50,702 nucleotides of DNA from Chthoniobacteraceae bacterium (GCA_947471505.1 CANIWM010000043.1:1-50702); one strand, 5' to 3'. Counted from the first letter of the stretch, positions 1-8,871 are shown. A program made the numbers and translations. The notes: a model not told the origin generated them from the sequence alone.

Positions 1-1479
1 GTCTGCGAGTTTGCCGAGGACGGTGATGGTGCCTGCATTCGTGAGGGTGAGCGTGGCGTAGCCGTCGCCTTGCGGGTAGGCGCTGGCGGTGAGCACGGGG
101 CTCTGCTCTTTGCTCGGGAATGCGACGGTATAGACGCCTTTGGTGGCTGTGGTGAGCAGGCCAGCAGGGACGAGGTTCAACGAGCTGTACGGCGTCTTGG
201 TGCCCGCGCAGGTGGCGAGGATGGTGCCGCCGTTGGCGCGTGTAGTGAGCACTCCGACGAGGCCGTCTGGCGTGCTGACGCTGAATGCGAGTGCGCCGAG
301 GTAGGCGTCGAACTCCGTGCTGTCGATGAGGTCGAGCGAGGCTGCGTTGGTGGTGCCGAAGGTCGCGACGCCTGCGTTGTTGAGCAGTCCGGTGAAGGCG
401 ATGGTGACGCCGCTCAGCGTGACTTTACCGGTGATCTTGCCAGCCACGGAGAGTGTGGCGGTGAGGAAGCCGGTGGTGTCGCCATCGGGTGTGCCGGTCG
501 GTTTAATGAGCGCGGTGTAAGTGCCGGTGAGCGCGGGCCGGTTGTTCAAATACGTCACGGTCTTCGTCATGGTGGAGGTGTTCCCGCTGAGGTCTTTGGC
601 GGTGACGATGATGACGTTTGCGTCGTTCTCCGCGATGGCTCCGAGCACGCTGTAAGGCGCGATGGCGTTGGCCACGTAGCCGGTGACGGGGTCCACGGTG
701 AGCGGGAGGGTTGCGCCGTTCACTTTAACGGTGAGCGATGCGAGGCCGCCTGCATCCTTGACGGTGCCGGTGATGTCAAACGTCGCGCCCGCAACCGGGG
801 TGTTGAGCACGAGTGTCGGCGCTACGGTGTCGCGGGCGTTGATGGTGAGCGTCGCCGCTGCCGGGCTGCCGATGGCCGCACCGCCGGTGGTCGAGGTGAG
901 CGTCAATTTGAGCTGCCCCTTTTTCGTGAGCACAGGCGTCTTGAGCAGCACGTCCACAGTCGCGCTGGCTTGGCCATCGGCGAATGAAACAGTGGAGCCT
1001 GCGACGGTGCCGCTGACGAATTGGTAGTCGGTCCCATACACATATTTCGCGAAGCCGCTCGGGGTCGTAGCTGGCTGGCTCGGCACGACTTGGACGGTGA
1101 TTGCACCGCTGGTCCCGCCGCTGCGGGTGATGAGCACGGGCACGGTGTTAAGCGCGCCGGAGCCGTTCACGGGATTGGCGGTCGGCGTGCCCGAGACAAA
1201 GGCCAGCGTGCCGGGCTGCAAGGCCTGCACCGTCACCGTGAAGCTCCCGGTTGCCGTGTTCCCGGCCGCGTCGGTCGCGGTGATCGTCACCGTCGTCTCG
1301 CCGATCGGGAAGACCTCCCCGCTCTCCTTCGAGTAAGTGATCGCCGGGCTCCCCGTCACGACATCCGTCGCGCTGCCGGCGGCAGGGCGACCCCGGCTCC
1401 GCGCAAGCATTCGTGGCCCTCGACGACGATCTCTTCCTCCGCAATCTTCCAGTTGCGGGGCAGCGTGCTCTACGTGCAT
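1..1479 (-). CDS. Partial multidomain surface protein (HYR, Calx-beta, Ig-like); 3' part off left edge, 5' end uncertain
   Basis: Reading the minus strand in the frame whose codons end at position 1, there is no stop from about 1614 down to the window edge. From about 1370 to 1 the translation is convincing. A HYR-type segment (FPIGETTVTITATDAAG) is followed by a Calx-beta-like module (ITRSGGTSGAITV to AAATLTI). Next come an Ig-like module (DTVAPTLVLNTPVAGAT) and a beta-rich C-terminal domain (GTYTALIKPTG; GYATLTLTNAGTITVLGKLAD). These are typical of secreted or surface proteins. Upstream of about 1374 this frame turns Arg-rich and stops looking like protein. The next frame reads EIVVEGHECLRGAGVALPPA, which would fit the start of the same HYR unit, so a one-base deletion near 1374 is likely. 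That other frame meets a TAG at 1470-1472. The ATG at 1479 is therefore only nominal; the gene is probably frameshifted or broken at its 5' side. Confidence 0.7.
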   Translation of the reverse strand, partial: MHVEHAAPQLEDCGGRDRRRGPRMLARSRGRPAAGSATDVVTGSPAITYSKESGEVFPIGETTVTITATDAAGNTATGSFTVTVQALQPGTLAFVSGTPTANPVNGSGALNTVPVLITRSGGTSGAITVQVVPSQPATTPSGFAKYVYGTDYQFVSGTVAGSTVSFADGQASATVDVLLKTPVLTKKGQLKLTLTSTTGGAAIGSPAAATLTINARDTVAPTLVLNTPVAGATFDITGTVKDAGGLASLTVKVNGATLPLTVDPVTGYVANAIAPYSVLGAIAENDANVIIVTAKDLSGNTSTMTKTVTYLNNRPALTGTYTALIKPTGTPDGDTTGFLTATLSVAGKITGKVTLSGVTIAFTGLLNNAGVATFGTTNAASLDLIDSTEFDAYLGALAFSVSTPDGLVGVLTTRANGGTILATCAGTKTPYSSLNLVPAGLLTTATKGVYTVAFPSKEQSPVLTASAYPQGDGYATLTLTNAGTITVLGKLAD

Positions 1480-1707
1480 TGATGCGGTCAAAGTTTCCAG
1501 GCAGCCTCGCGTTGCTACGCGCCGCCGTCGCTCAAGCGCAGCGCAAATCACAGCGCAGAGCTTTCCAGCAACGCCGTTCCGTCATGGCAGCAGACTCTTG
1601 GATGGAAGACGCTCTCAGCTTTTGCGGCGTGGGGTAGTTCCCCTATTTCTCCGAAAAAAGGCGTTGCCCTCTGCCGCTTGGGCGCTAGGTTGCGCGCCCA
1701 ATTTATT
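1480..1707. other. Non-coding or degraded stretch between the surface protein and the ferredoxin gene
   Basis: No reading frame here is convincing on either strand. A 74-codon plus-strand frame (1413-1637) overlaps the damaged 5' side of the minus-strand surface protein and has no recognisable motif. The stretch may hold the decayed start of that protein. No terminator or clear promoter was seen. Confidence 0.35.
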
Positions 1708-1941
1708 ATGGCTGATCAAGCGAACAAATATCCTGAAAACGTCTCTGGCACATTCTACGTGGACGACCAGTGCATTGACTGCGACCTCTGTCGCGAAACT
1801 GCCCCCGCTAACTTCAAGCGCAACGACGACGGTGGTCACAGCTACCTCTACAAGCAGCCGGAAAGCGACGCCGAAGCCGCACTTTGCAAAGAAGCGATGG
1901 AAGGCTGCCCGGTCGAGGCCATCGGTAGCGACGGACACTAA
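1708..1941 (+). CDS. Small 4Fe-4S ferredoxin
   Basis: A 77-residue soluble protein starting at ATG 1708 (MADQANKYPEN); an in-frame TTG at 1678 is a poorer start. Three cluster cysteines lie in CIDCDLC near residues 20-26. The fourth lies in the C-terminal CPVEAI motif, and an extra cysteine sits seven residues before it (CKEAMEGCPVEAI). This is the layout of single-cluster ferredoxins of the Pyrococcus/Thermotoga type, where the extra cysteine can form a disulphide. It would carry one low-potential electron in the cytoplasm; the partner is not identified. A hairpin terminator follows directly, so it is probably monocistronic and not part of the sulfate-activation gene downstream. Confidence 0.9.
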   Translation: MADQANKYPENVSGTFYVDDQCIDCDLCRETAPANFKRNDDGGHSYLYKQPESDAEAALCKEAMEGCPVEAIGSDGH

Positions 1942-1963
1942 GCCGCACACGGTTTTCATTTTG

Positions 1964-2000
1964 AAAAAGACCTCCACTCAGAGATGGGCGGAGGTTTTTT
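1964..2000 (+). terminator. Rho-independent terminator after the ferredoxin gene
   Basis: An ACCTCC/GGAGGT stem, flanked by an A-rich run on the left and TTTTTT on the right, lies 22 bases after the ferredoxin stop. The A and T runs extend the stem, so it could work on both strands. Confidence 0.75.
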
Positions 2001-2014
2001 CGTGCTCGAAGTAG

Positions 2015-2039
2015 ATTGTCTATTTTTCCGATAGACAAT
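2015..2039. promoter_or_regulatory. Perfect palindrome upstream of cysN/C (candidate operator)
   Basis: ATTGTCTAT at 2015-2023 and ATAGACAAT at 2031-2039 form a perfect 9-bp inverted repeat with a 7-base T/C-rich centre. It lies 41 bases before the CysN/CysC start and just after the ferredoxin terminator. The size and symmetry suit a dimeric repressor site. Rrf2-type regulators (CymR, IscR) that control sulfur genes bind palindromes of similar length; that link is inference. TTGTCT within the left arm could also serve as a -35 element. Confidence 0.5.
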
Positions 2040-2080
2040 ACTGGAATTCCCGCTATCAAACGCCCTCCTTTCACACTTTT

Positions 2081-3973
2081 ATGCAAGATTCTATCGATCA
2101 AACTCGTCGCCTCCGTGTCGTATTCGTCGGCCATGTGGACCACGGAAAATCCACGCTCATCGGTCGCATTTTCTACGACACGAAGTCGCTGCCCGACGGC
2201 AAGGTGGAGCAGATTCAGGCTGCATGCAAAGAAGAGGGGATGGAGTTCGAGTATGCGTTTTTGCTCGATGCGCTGCTGGAGGAGCAGGCGCAGAACATCA
2301 CGATTGATACGACGCAAATCCAGTTCAAGACGGCCAAGCGGCCTTATGTCATCATTGATGCGCCGGGGCACAAAGAGTTCCTGAAAAACATGATCACCGG
2401 TGCTGCCAGCGCCGACGCGGCGGTGCTCCTCATCGCTGCAAACGAGGGCATTCGCGAGCAGTCGAAGCGGCATGGATACTTGCTCTCGCTGCTCGGCATC
2501 CGGCAGGTCGTCGTCGCCGTGAACAAGATGGACCTCGTGGATTATCGGCAGGATGTGTATGACCAAGTGACGCGGGATTACTCGGCTTTTTTGAAGGAAA
2601 TCGGGATGGAAGCGCGGCAGTTCGTGCCCATCAGCGCGCGCAACGGCTTCAATGTCGCGAGCAAGGATGGCGATGAAATGGCTTGGTACACAGGGCCTTC
2701 GATCACGGACATGCTCGACACTTTCGAGCTGCCGAAGTCGCTCACCGAGCAGCCGCTGCGGTTCCCGATTCAGGACATTTATCGCTTCGACGACCGGCGC
2801 ATTTTGGCCGGACGCATCGAGGCGGGGTCGCTGAAAATCGGCGATACGCTCGTATTTTCACCCGGTAATAAGACCGGCGTCATCAAGACTATCGAGGTCT
2901 GGAACGCACCTACCAAGACCGGCGCAAGGGCAGGGGAAAGCGTCGGCATCACACTCACCGAGCAGATCTTCGTGGAGCGTGGTCACATCGCTTCGCACCA
3001 GACGGATGCGCCGATCGAGTCGAACCGCTTCAAGGCCCGGCTCTTTTGGATGGGCAAGACGAACCTCAACATCGGTCAGCGGTCCAAGCTGAAACTCACC
3101 ACGCAAGAGCTCGACGCCGAGATCGTGAGCATCGAGCGCATCATCGACGCTTCCACCCTCGAAACCATCTCCGGCGAGCGCGGCTACATCGCCCGCAACG
3201 ACGTCGCCGAAGTCACCATTCAAGTCCGTGGCGCGCTCGCTTTTGACAATGCAGACCGCAACGCCCTGCTCGGTCGGTTCGTCCTCCTTGATGGGCGGCA
3301 AGTCGGCGGCGGTGGCATCATTTTCGGCGGAAAATACACCGACCGGTCGCAGCCGAAATCGGACAACATTTTCTGGAGCGAAGGCAACGTCACGCAATCC
3401 CAGCGCTTTGCCCGCAACGGACACAAAGGTGCAGTCATCTGGCTCACTGGCCTCAGCGGCAGCGGCAAAAGTACCATCTCCAGCGCGCTCGACCGCGAGC
3501 TATTCAACCTCGGCATCCAGACCTACATCCTCGACGGCGACAACATCCGCCACGGCCTCAACAGCAACCTCGGCTTCTCCCCCGAAGACCGCGTTGAAAA
3601 CATCCGACGCGTCGCCGAAACCGCCAAACTTCTCGCCGACGCAGGCATCGTCGTAGTCACCGCCTTCATCTCGCCCTACCAAAACGACCGCCGCCGCGCT
3701 CGCGCCATCGCTTGCGAAGCCGGGCTCGACTTTTTCGAAATCTACGTCGCAGCCCCTCTCGAAGTCTGCGAGCAGCGCGACACGAAGGGTCTCTATAAAA
3801 AAGCACGCGCAGGGCAACTCAAGGATTTCACCGGCATCGACGCCCCATACGAAGCCCCTGAGAGCGCTGAGGTCACCGTCGCCACCGACAAACAGAGCAT
3901 CACCGAAAGCGTCGCGCAGATCCTCGAATTCCTCCGCCCACGCATTCGCGTCGAGCAAGATTTCGAGATTTGA
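2081..3973 (+). CDS. cysNC: Bifunctional sulfate adenylyltransferase GTPase subunit / APS kinase (CysN-CysC fusion)
   Basis: A 630-residue cytoplasmic fusion. Residues about 10-440 form an EF-Tu-like GTPase (CysN). It has the P-loop GHVDHGKST at 17-25, the DAPGH switch motif and NKMD for guanine specificity, followed by beta-barrel domains. Residues about 450-630 are APS kinase (CysC), with P-loop GLSGSGKST at about 457-465 and the conserved [11 protein letters not shown] and FISPY motifs. Together these would use GTP hydrolysis to drive APS formation and then phosphorylate APS to PAPS. The loop before DAPGH reads QNITIDTT, where common CysN has QGITIDVA. The catalytic partner CysD is not adjacent. 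The palindrome at 2015-2039 is the obvious candidate control site. Confidence 0.93.
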   Translation: MQDSIDQTRRLRVVFVGHVDHGKSTLIGRIFYDTKSLPDGKVEQIQAACKEEGMEFEYAFLLDALLEEQAQNITIDTTQIQFKTAKRPYVIIDAPGHKEFLKNMITGAASADAAVLLIAANEGIREQSKRHGYLLSLLGIRQVVVAVNKMDLVDYRQDVYDQVTRDYSAFLKEIGMEARQFVPISARNGFNVASKDGDEMAWYTGPSITDMLDTFELPKSLTEQPLRFPIQDIYRFDDRRILAGRIEAGSLKIGDTLVFSPGNKTGVIKTIEVWNAPTKTGARAGESVGITLTEQIFVERGHIASHQTDAPIESNRFKARLFWMGKTNLNIGQRSKLKLTTQELDAEIVSIERIIDASTLETISGERGYIARNDVAEVTIQVRGALAFDNADRNALLGRFVLLDGRQVGGGGIIFGGKYTDRSQPKSDNIFWSEGNVTQSQRFARNGHKGAVIWLTGLSGSGKSTISSALDRELFNLGIQTYILDGDNIRHGLNSNLGFSPEDRVENIRRVAETAKLLADAGIVVVTAFISPYQNDRRRARAIACEAGLDFFEIYVAAPLEVCEQRDTKGLYKKARAGQLKDFTGIDAPYEAPESAEVTVATDKQSITESVAQILEFLRPRIRVEQDFEI

Positions 3974-4149
3974 GCAGTCCACTAGACGAAGAAAACGCAG
4001 CAGCGGTATCGCACCGCTCGTGAACGCATGACGCCCCTTGCTGGAGTGTGGAAGGGGGAGCGCCGCCTTCGGGCAGCAATAGGACGGGCTTGGACTTTTT
4101 GCCTGCTCGTCTAATACATTCGCGACCCTCGGCTTTGACTCTGCCAAGG

Positions 4150-5586
4150 ATGAACACCACTCGCCAATTCGCCGCTCCGCTCTCGCGCCGCCACTTTCTG
4201 TGGAATTCCGGCGGGGGGCTCGGTGCTATTGCTCTGGCTTGGATGATGCAACGCGATAGCGCCCGCGCGGCGGACTCCAGCTCAGCGATCAAGCCGCACT
4301 TTCCCGCGAAGGCGAAGCGCGTGGTGCAGGTGTTTTGCGCGGGCGGGGTGAGCCATTTGGAAACGTTCGATTTTAAGCCGGAGCTGGAGCGGATGCACGG
4401 GAAGACGATGGAGGGGAAAGGCGAGAACCTCGGCTTTTTCGGTCAGCCGGGGCGGCTGATGAAGAGCGTTTATCCGTTCCGCCAGCATGGCAAATCGGGT
4501 GCCTGGGTGAGCGATTTGCTGCCGAACCTCGCGGGGTGCGCGGACGATATTTGCTTCATCAAGTCGATGTTTGCGAAGAGCAACAATCACACGCCCGCCG
4601 CGTTTCAGATGAACAGCGGCTTTACGCTCAACGGCTTCCCGTGCATGGGCGCGTGGCTCAGCTACGGGCTCGGCACGGAAAACGAAAACCTTCCCGCATT
4701 TGTCGTCCTGCCCGACCCGCGCGGTCTGCCTGCGGGCGGCTCGATCAATTGGACATCAGGATTTCTCCCGGCGAATCATCAGGGCGTGGCGTTTCGCACG
4801 AATGCCGCCGAGCCAATCGCCGACTTGCGCACGCCCGATGGTATCTCCGCCGATGCGCGTAATGCCGACATGGATTTGCTCGCTTCGATGAATCGCGACT
4901 TCGCCAGCGCGAATCCCGGCGACACCGCATTCTGCGCGCGGCTGCGCTCTTACGAACTCGCCGCGCGCATGCAGTCGAGCATCCCGGACGCTACCAGCAT
5001 CGACGCCGAGCCCGAGGCCGTGAAAAAACTCTACGGCATCGACGAGCCCGCGAACAAAGGCTTCGCGAAGAATTGCCTCATGGCCCGCCGACTCCTCGAA
5101 CGCGGCGTGCGCTTTGTGCAAATCCTCAACGGCGGCTCGTTCGGCAGCCCGCGCATCAATTGGGACGGCCACGAAAACGTGAAGGAGAATCACGACGCCC
5201 AGGCCGCCACGATGGACAAGCCGGTCGCCGCGCTCATCCAAGATCTCAAACAGCGCGGCATGTTGGACGACACGCTCTTTATATGGTCCACGGAATTTGG
5301 CCGCAGCCCCGCCACACAAGGCGTCGGCTCGATGGGCCGCGACCATCACCCCACGGCGTTCACGTGTTTCCTCGCTGGCGCGGGAGTGAAGGCGGGCACG
5401 ACGTTTGGCAGCTCGGATGAGCTCGGCTATTTCGTCGGCGAAAACAAAGTCGCCATCCCTGATTTCCACGCGACCATCCTGCACCTGCTCGGCCTAGACC
5501 ACGAAAAGCTGACGTTCTACCACAACGGCATCAACCGCCGTCTCACGGACGTGCATGGGCATGTCGTGAAGCCGGTGCTGGCGTAG
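4150..5586 (+). CDS. DUF1501 protein, Tat-exported, stand-alone copy
   Basis: 478 residues from ATG 4150. An upstream in-frame start at 4048 adds a Pro/Gly-rich stretch with no homology-like features, so the later start is preferred because it begins a signal peptide. The N-terminus carries SRRHFLWNSGG, a twin-arginine signal, followed by a hydrophobic stretch ending ARAAD. The body shows DUF1501 landmarks: a GGVSHLETFDFKP opening, LLPNLA, MARRLLERGVRFVQ, WSTEFGRSP and GRDHHP. DUF1501 has an alkaline phosphatase/sulfatase-like fold, and its reaction is unknown. Such genes usually sit beside DUF1549/DUF1553 cytochromes. Here the neighbours are cysNC and a convergent peroxidase-like gene, so this copy is isolated. 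Confidence 0.88.
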   Translation: MNTTRQFAAPLSRRHFLWNSGGGLGAIALAWMMQRDSARAADSSSAIKPHFPAKAKRVVQVFCAGGVSHLETFDFKPELERMHGKTMEGKGENLGFFGQPGRLMKSVYPFRQHGKSGAWVSDLLPNLAGCADDICFIKSMFAKSNNHTPAAFQMNSGFTLNGFPCMGAWLSYGLGTENENLPAFVVLPDPRGLPAGGSINWTSGFLPANHQGVAFRTNAAEPIADLRTPDGISADARNADMDLLASMNRDFASANPGDTAFCARLRSYELAARMQSSIPDATSIDAEPEAVKKLYGIDEPANKGFAKNCLMARRLLERGVRFVQILNGGSFGSPRINWDGHENVKENHDAQAATMDKPVAALIQDLKQRGMLDDTLFIWSTEFGRSPATQGVGSMGRDHHPTAFTCFLAGAGVKAGTTFGSSDELGYFVGENKVAIPDFHATILHLLGLDHEKLTFYHNGINRRLTDVHGHVVKPVLA

Positions 5587-5597
5587 AGATTGTCGAG

Positions 5598-7328
5598 TCA
5601 CTCGTCCGACAGCGCCTTGAGGAAGGCCACGAGTGCGCGCTGGTCGTCGGCGGAGAGGTGCAAGCCGCCGTCGGGATGTTTGGCGAGGTTCGGGTCGAGC
5701 GTGGGGCTGCGGTGGATGCCGGTGCTGTAGTGCGCCACGACTTCCTCCAGCGTGCTGAAGCGCCCGTCGTGCATGTAGGGCGCGGTGCGGGCGACATTGC
5801 GCAGGCTCGGCGTGGCGAACTTCCCACGGTCCGCGTCCACCTTCGTCACGCGGAAGCGCCCTGCATCATCGGCGAGCGCGGCGAGGCCGTTGTTGTGAAA
5901 CTGATGATCACTAAAGAGCGGCCCGCCGTGGCAGTGGAAACAGTCCGCCCCGCGCTGGCCGGTGCGCGGGTCGAATTCTGTCATAAACAGCTCGAAGCCG
6001 CGCTTCTCGTCGTCGCTCAGCGTTGCTTTTCCCCGCATCGCCCGGTCGAGCCTTGCATCGCCCGCAAGCAGCGTGAGGAGGAACTGCTCGATGGCGAGGC
6101 CCACCTTTTCCGGGGTTACGTCTGGCGTGCCAAACGCTGCTGCGAAGAGCGAGGGATACGCCGGGAGGGCGGCCAGCTTCCGCGTCACATTCGGTAGCGT
6201 CTCATCCATTTCCAGATGGTCCTGAATCGGCTCCAGTGCTTGCGCGCGGAGGGAAGGCGCGCGTCCGTCCCAAAAGAAGCTCGTCTTCCACGCGAGGTTG
6301 AAAAGCGGCATCCCGTTCCGCGCTCCCTTCTTCCCGTCCACGCCGAGACTCACGCGGCGCGGGTCGGTAAATGCGAAGTTCGCGACGTGGCACGATGCGC
6401 ACGAAATCGATCCGTCGCGCGACAGCGCCGTTTCGTTGAAGAGCGCCTTTCCGAGAGCCACGCGCTCCTCGATGAGCGGGTTGTCGCGCGGGAGAGCGGG
6501 GAGGGGAAATGCGGCGTTCATCGTGAACCGATACGGCGTATACTTCTCCGGCAAATAGAGCGGCTTCACCGGCGCGGGGCGCGAGAGTTCCGGCACGGCG
6601 GATACGATTCGCACGACTCTGAACGCGCCGGGTAGATTCGCACCAAGCGCAGCAGCAATCGGATCGCCGTCGCGTGAATGCGTCGCCGTTCCGTCTTTCT
6701 CGAACGAAAGCGGACGCGGGGCATTCAGTAGCGTGCCGAGGTCGAAATCCAGCAGCACTGCTGCGTCATGCGTGAGATCCAGCGGAGCTGCGAGGCTGAT
6801 ACGCGTACGATTGGGGTCGCGGGCAAAATGGTGAGCGAAGCCTTTCAGTTCCCCCGCTCCGACTCGGTAGTGACCTTCGATGGCGAGGAAGATGTATCCG
6901 GTTTGCCACGTCCAGTGCAGGCCGTTCAGGTTCGGGTTCAGTGGATGGTCTGCCGCCCACTTTGCCGGGTCGCCGATGTTCGCCGCCGCATCCGGCCCGA
7001 TGTGGAAACGCAGCGCGCGATACTTCCCCGGCGGAACATCTTCGAGGCGCAGTGCCGTCCGCCCACGCGCCACATCCATCCACGCAAAGCGGTCCGTCAG
7101 TTCCGTCCACACGCCATCTTCCTTCTCAATGGCGAAGCCGCTCAGCAGGTAGCTCACCCGTGTGAAGGAGAGGGTTTCCGTCGCCGCGTCTTGGTAGCGC
7201 AGCGAATCGAGGAGCAACCGTTCGCCCGCAAACGAATGCTGCACGGAAATCTCCAGCGTTGCACCGATGACATCCGACGCGAACATCCATAGCAGTGCGG
7301 CGATGGAGCTAAGGCGAAATGGTTTCAC
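5598..7328 (-). CDS. Fusion of an MbnP-like copper-protein domain with a MauG/MbnH-like di-haem peroxidase
   Basis: 576 residues, starting at GTG 7328 with a signal peptide (cleavage near VIGA). Residues about 23-245 resemble MbnP-like periplasmic proteins, with the family signature LHWTWQTGY at 137-145. Residues about 260-576 are a di-haem cytochrome c peroxidase/MauG family domain. It has haem sites CASCH at 310-314 and CFHCH at 463-467, FFWDGRAPSL, and the C-terminal ATPSLRNVARTAPYMHDGRF. In methanobactin operons these are separate proteins: MbnH oxidises a tryptophan of MbnP to kynurenine, creating a copper site. Here both lie in one chain, which suggests the enzyme modifies its own N-terminal domain; that is inference. 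It is last in a minus-strand run after yacG, 15 bases apart. No methanobactin precursor was seen. Confidence 0.85.
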   Translation of the reverse strand: MKPFRLSSIAALLWMFASDVIGATLEISVQHSFAGERLLLDSLRYQDAATETLSFTRVSYLLSGFAIEKEDGVWTELTDRFAWMDVARGRTALRLEDVPPGKYRALRFHIGPDAAANIGDPAKWAADHPLNPNLNGLHWTWQTGYIFLAIEGHYRVGAGELKGFAHHFARDPNRTRISLAAPLDLTHDAAVLLDFDLGTLLNAPRPLSFEKDGTATHSRDGDPIAAALGANLPGAFRVVRIVSAVPELSRPAPVKPLYLPEKYTPYRFTMNAAFPLPALPRDNPLIEERVALGKALFNETALSRDGSISCASCHVANFAFTDPRRVSLGVDGKKGARNGMPLFNLAWKTSFFWDGRAPSLRAQALEPIQDHLEMDETLPNVTRKLAALPAYPSLFAAAFGTPDVTPEKVGLAIEQFLLTLLAGDARLDRAMRGKATLSDDEKRGFELFMTEFDPRTGQRGADCFHCHGGPLFSDHQFHNNGLAALADDAGRFRVTKVDADRGKFATPSLRNVARTAPYMHDGRFSTLEEVVAHYSTGIHRSPTLDPNLAKHPDGGLHLSADDQRALVAFLKALSDE

Positions 7329-7343
7329 AGTCGTCGAGAGCGA

Positions 7344-7553
7344 TTACCGCTCCGGGATGTCTAGCTGCGGGCCTTCCATGTCTTCGTATTCGGCGAGATG
7401 GTCTGGCCGCAGAGGTTCGGTGATTTTGTATTCCTCACCTAGCCACTTCCCGAGGTCCACCAGCTTGCACTGCTCGGAGCAAAACGGCCCCATCGGCGGG
7501 GCGAAAAAGTCGGCCTTTTTCCCACAGATGGCGCACGGAAGAATCGCAGCCAT
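7344..7553 (-). CDS. yacG: DNA gyrase inhibitor-type zinc protein YacG
   Basis: 69 residues with four zinc ligands, C7-x2-C10 and C25-x3-C29. The conserved C-terminal block is DLGKWLGEEYKI. Length and motifs match YacG (DUF329), which in E. coli binds GyrB and blocks DNA binding by gyrase. It starts three bases after the stop of the upstream zinc-ribbon gene, so the two are almost certainly co-transcribed. The acidic tail after residue 45 is usual for the family. Confidence 0.9.
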   Translation of the reverse strand: MAAILPCAICGKKADFFAPPMGPFCSEQCKLVDLGKWLGEEYKITEPLRPDHLAEYEDMEGPQLDIPER

Positions 7554-7556
7554 CGG

Positions 7557-8732
7557 TCAGCGGAAGTTGAGCCGGCCCGGCACGCCGTGCTCCTGTTCCA
7601 GCGGCGGATAATTCGTCCGCCGCCCCGAGTGCCCACGGCTCTGCGAGATTGCGGCGATGCCGCCGATGAGTGCGAGGATGGCCAGCACGAGGAGCAGGAT
7701 TTTGATCCAGCTCTTCGGATACTTCCCGGCGATGGCTCCCGTGTATCCATTCACCACGACCTGATAAATCGTCCCGTGATAATCGTAAGCCAGCAGCCAC
7801 ACTGGCACGAGGACATGCTTAAACGTCTGCGCCGAGAAATCCGCGTCCACCTGCAAGTCGCGGTGCGTATCGCCGGGCACTTCGCTGGCGCAAAGCGAGC
7901 GCGTCTTTGCCTCCATCACATCCAGCGCGTGCTGCGCGGCGGCTACGAGATCGATCTGATACTGCTCCACGATCCAGCCGCTTAGAAACCCCGCATTATA
8001 CGGCTTCAAATCCGACGTCGTCGGGAACGGCTCCACCTTCCGCAGCAGCTCGGGCGGCACGCCGCGCGTGGCGGACACCAACTCGTCGTCGAAGAAATGA
8101 TCGACGTGCCCGCTCGACGGATACCACCGCGTCTTCTGCACCTGCCGCGTCTGCCGGTTCCCGTTCGAGTCTGTGTAGCTCTCCGTCTCGTAGTAGTGAT
8201 CGCCGGACATCGCGGTCCAATCCGCCGCCACCTGTGCATCGAACGTCCAGTAAGGGATGTAGATTCCCTTCACGGTATCGGTCATCGCCTTGGTCCCCAG
8301 CGTATTTGGCGCGAACCACCGCGAGCCATACCATGCACGAATCGCATCGCGCACCTGCGTCTCCGGGAGCTTAAACTCGAGCACCGACTCCGGGCGGATG
8401 GGGCGCGTCTGCTCATCAACGGGGATGATGCTCGCCGAGCCGCAAAAGTCGCACCGCTGCGCCGCCCGCGAAGGCTCGAAAACCGTAATCGCCTGGCAGC
8501 TCTGGCACTTCACCGAGCGGCTCGCTGTATCCCATCCGCGGTCCTCCGGCGCGATATTGCGCAGTGCGGTGACGAGGCAATTCTCTTGCACCTCGCCGCC
8601 CGCTTCCGTCGGCTGCATTGGCGCGCTTGTGCCGCAAAAAGCGCAGACGAGCATCTGCTTGGCCGGATTCCATACAGCCTCTGCGCCGCAGCTCGGGCAG
8701 TGGAATTTATTTTGTGCGCTTACTTCGTCCAT
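7557..8732 (-). CDS. Double zinc-ribbon membrane protein
   Basis: 391 residues from ATG 8732. Two zinc ribbons are visible: C12/C15 with C30/C33, and C76/C79 with C94/C97. A long soluble middle region with many aromatic residues follows. A single transmembrane helix of about 20 residues (IKILLLVLAILALIGG) lies about 45 residues before the C-terminus. No signal peptide precedes the ribbons, so the N-terminus is probably cytoplasmic. The family resembles proteins annotated only as TFIIB-type zinc-ribbon or primosomal-protein-N'-like; function is unknown. It heads the minus-strand unit with yacG and the MbnP/MbnH-like fusion and is divergent from the cupin operon. Confidence 0.8.
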   Translation of the reverse strand: MDEVSAQNKFHCPSCGAEAVWNPAKQMLVCAFCGTSAPMQPTEAGGEVQENCLVTALRNIAPEDRGWDTASRSVKCQSCQAITVFEPSRAAQRCDFCGSASIIPVDEQTRPIRPESVLEFKLPETQVRDAIRAWYGSRWFAPNTLGTKAMTDTVKGIYIPYWTFDAQVAADWTAMSGDHYYETESYTDSNGNRQTRQVQKTRWYPSSGHVDHFFDDELVSATRGVPPELLRKVEPFPTTSDLKPYNAGFLSGWIVEQYQIDLVAAAQHALDVMEAKTRSLCASEVPGDTHRDLQVDADFSAQTFKHVLVPVWLLAYDYHGTIYQVVVNGYTGAIAGKYPKSWIKILLLVLAILALIGGIAAISQSRGHSGRRTNYPPLEQEHGVPGRLNFR

Positions 8733-8871
8733 AGATGGCCTCGTGCTTTAGCGCGTTGGTTCGCGTCTGACAAAATAGAACTGCCGATGGGCGAAGAAAT
8801 ATCCGCCGCATGAACATGGCGGGCTGCTTGACCGTAATCCCACTGAGCGATTAAGTGCGCCCGTTAATCCG

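Noticed and set aside
70-987. A 305-codon plus-strand frame at the left edge
   Set aside because: The opposite strand gives well-formed Calx-beta and Ig-like modules; this frame gives none.
1413-1637. A possible small plus-strand gene (74 codons)
   Set aside because: It overlaps the damaged 5' part of the surface protein, has no ribosome-binding site and matches nothing I recognise.
3983-4113. Inverted TAGACGA (3983-3989) and TCGTCTA (4107-4113) in the gap before the DUF1501 gene, with a smaller AGCGGT/ACCGCT hairpin inside
   Set aside because: Arms of 7 and 6 bp are short for a GC-rich genome; no target duplication or second copy was seen.
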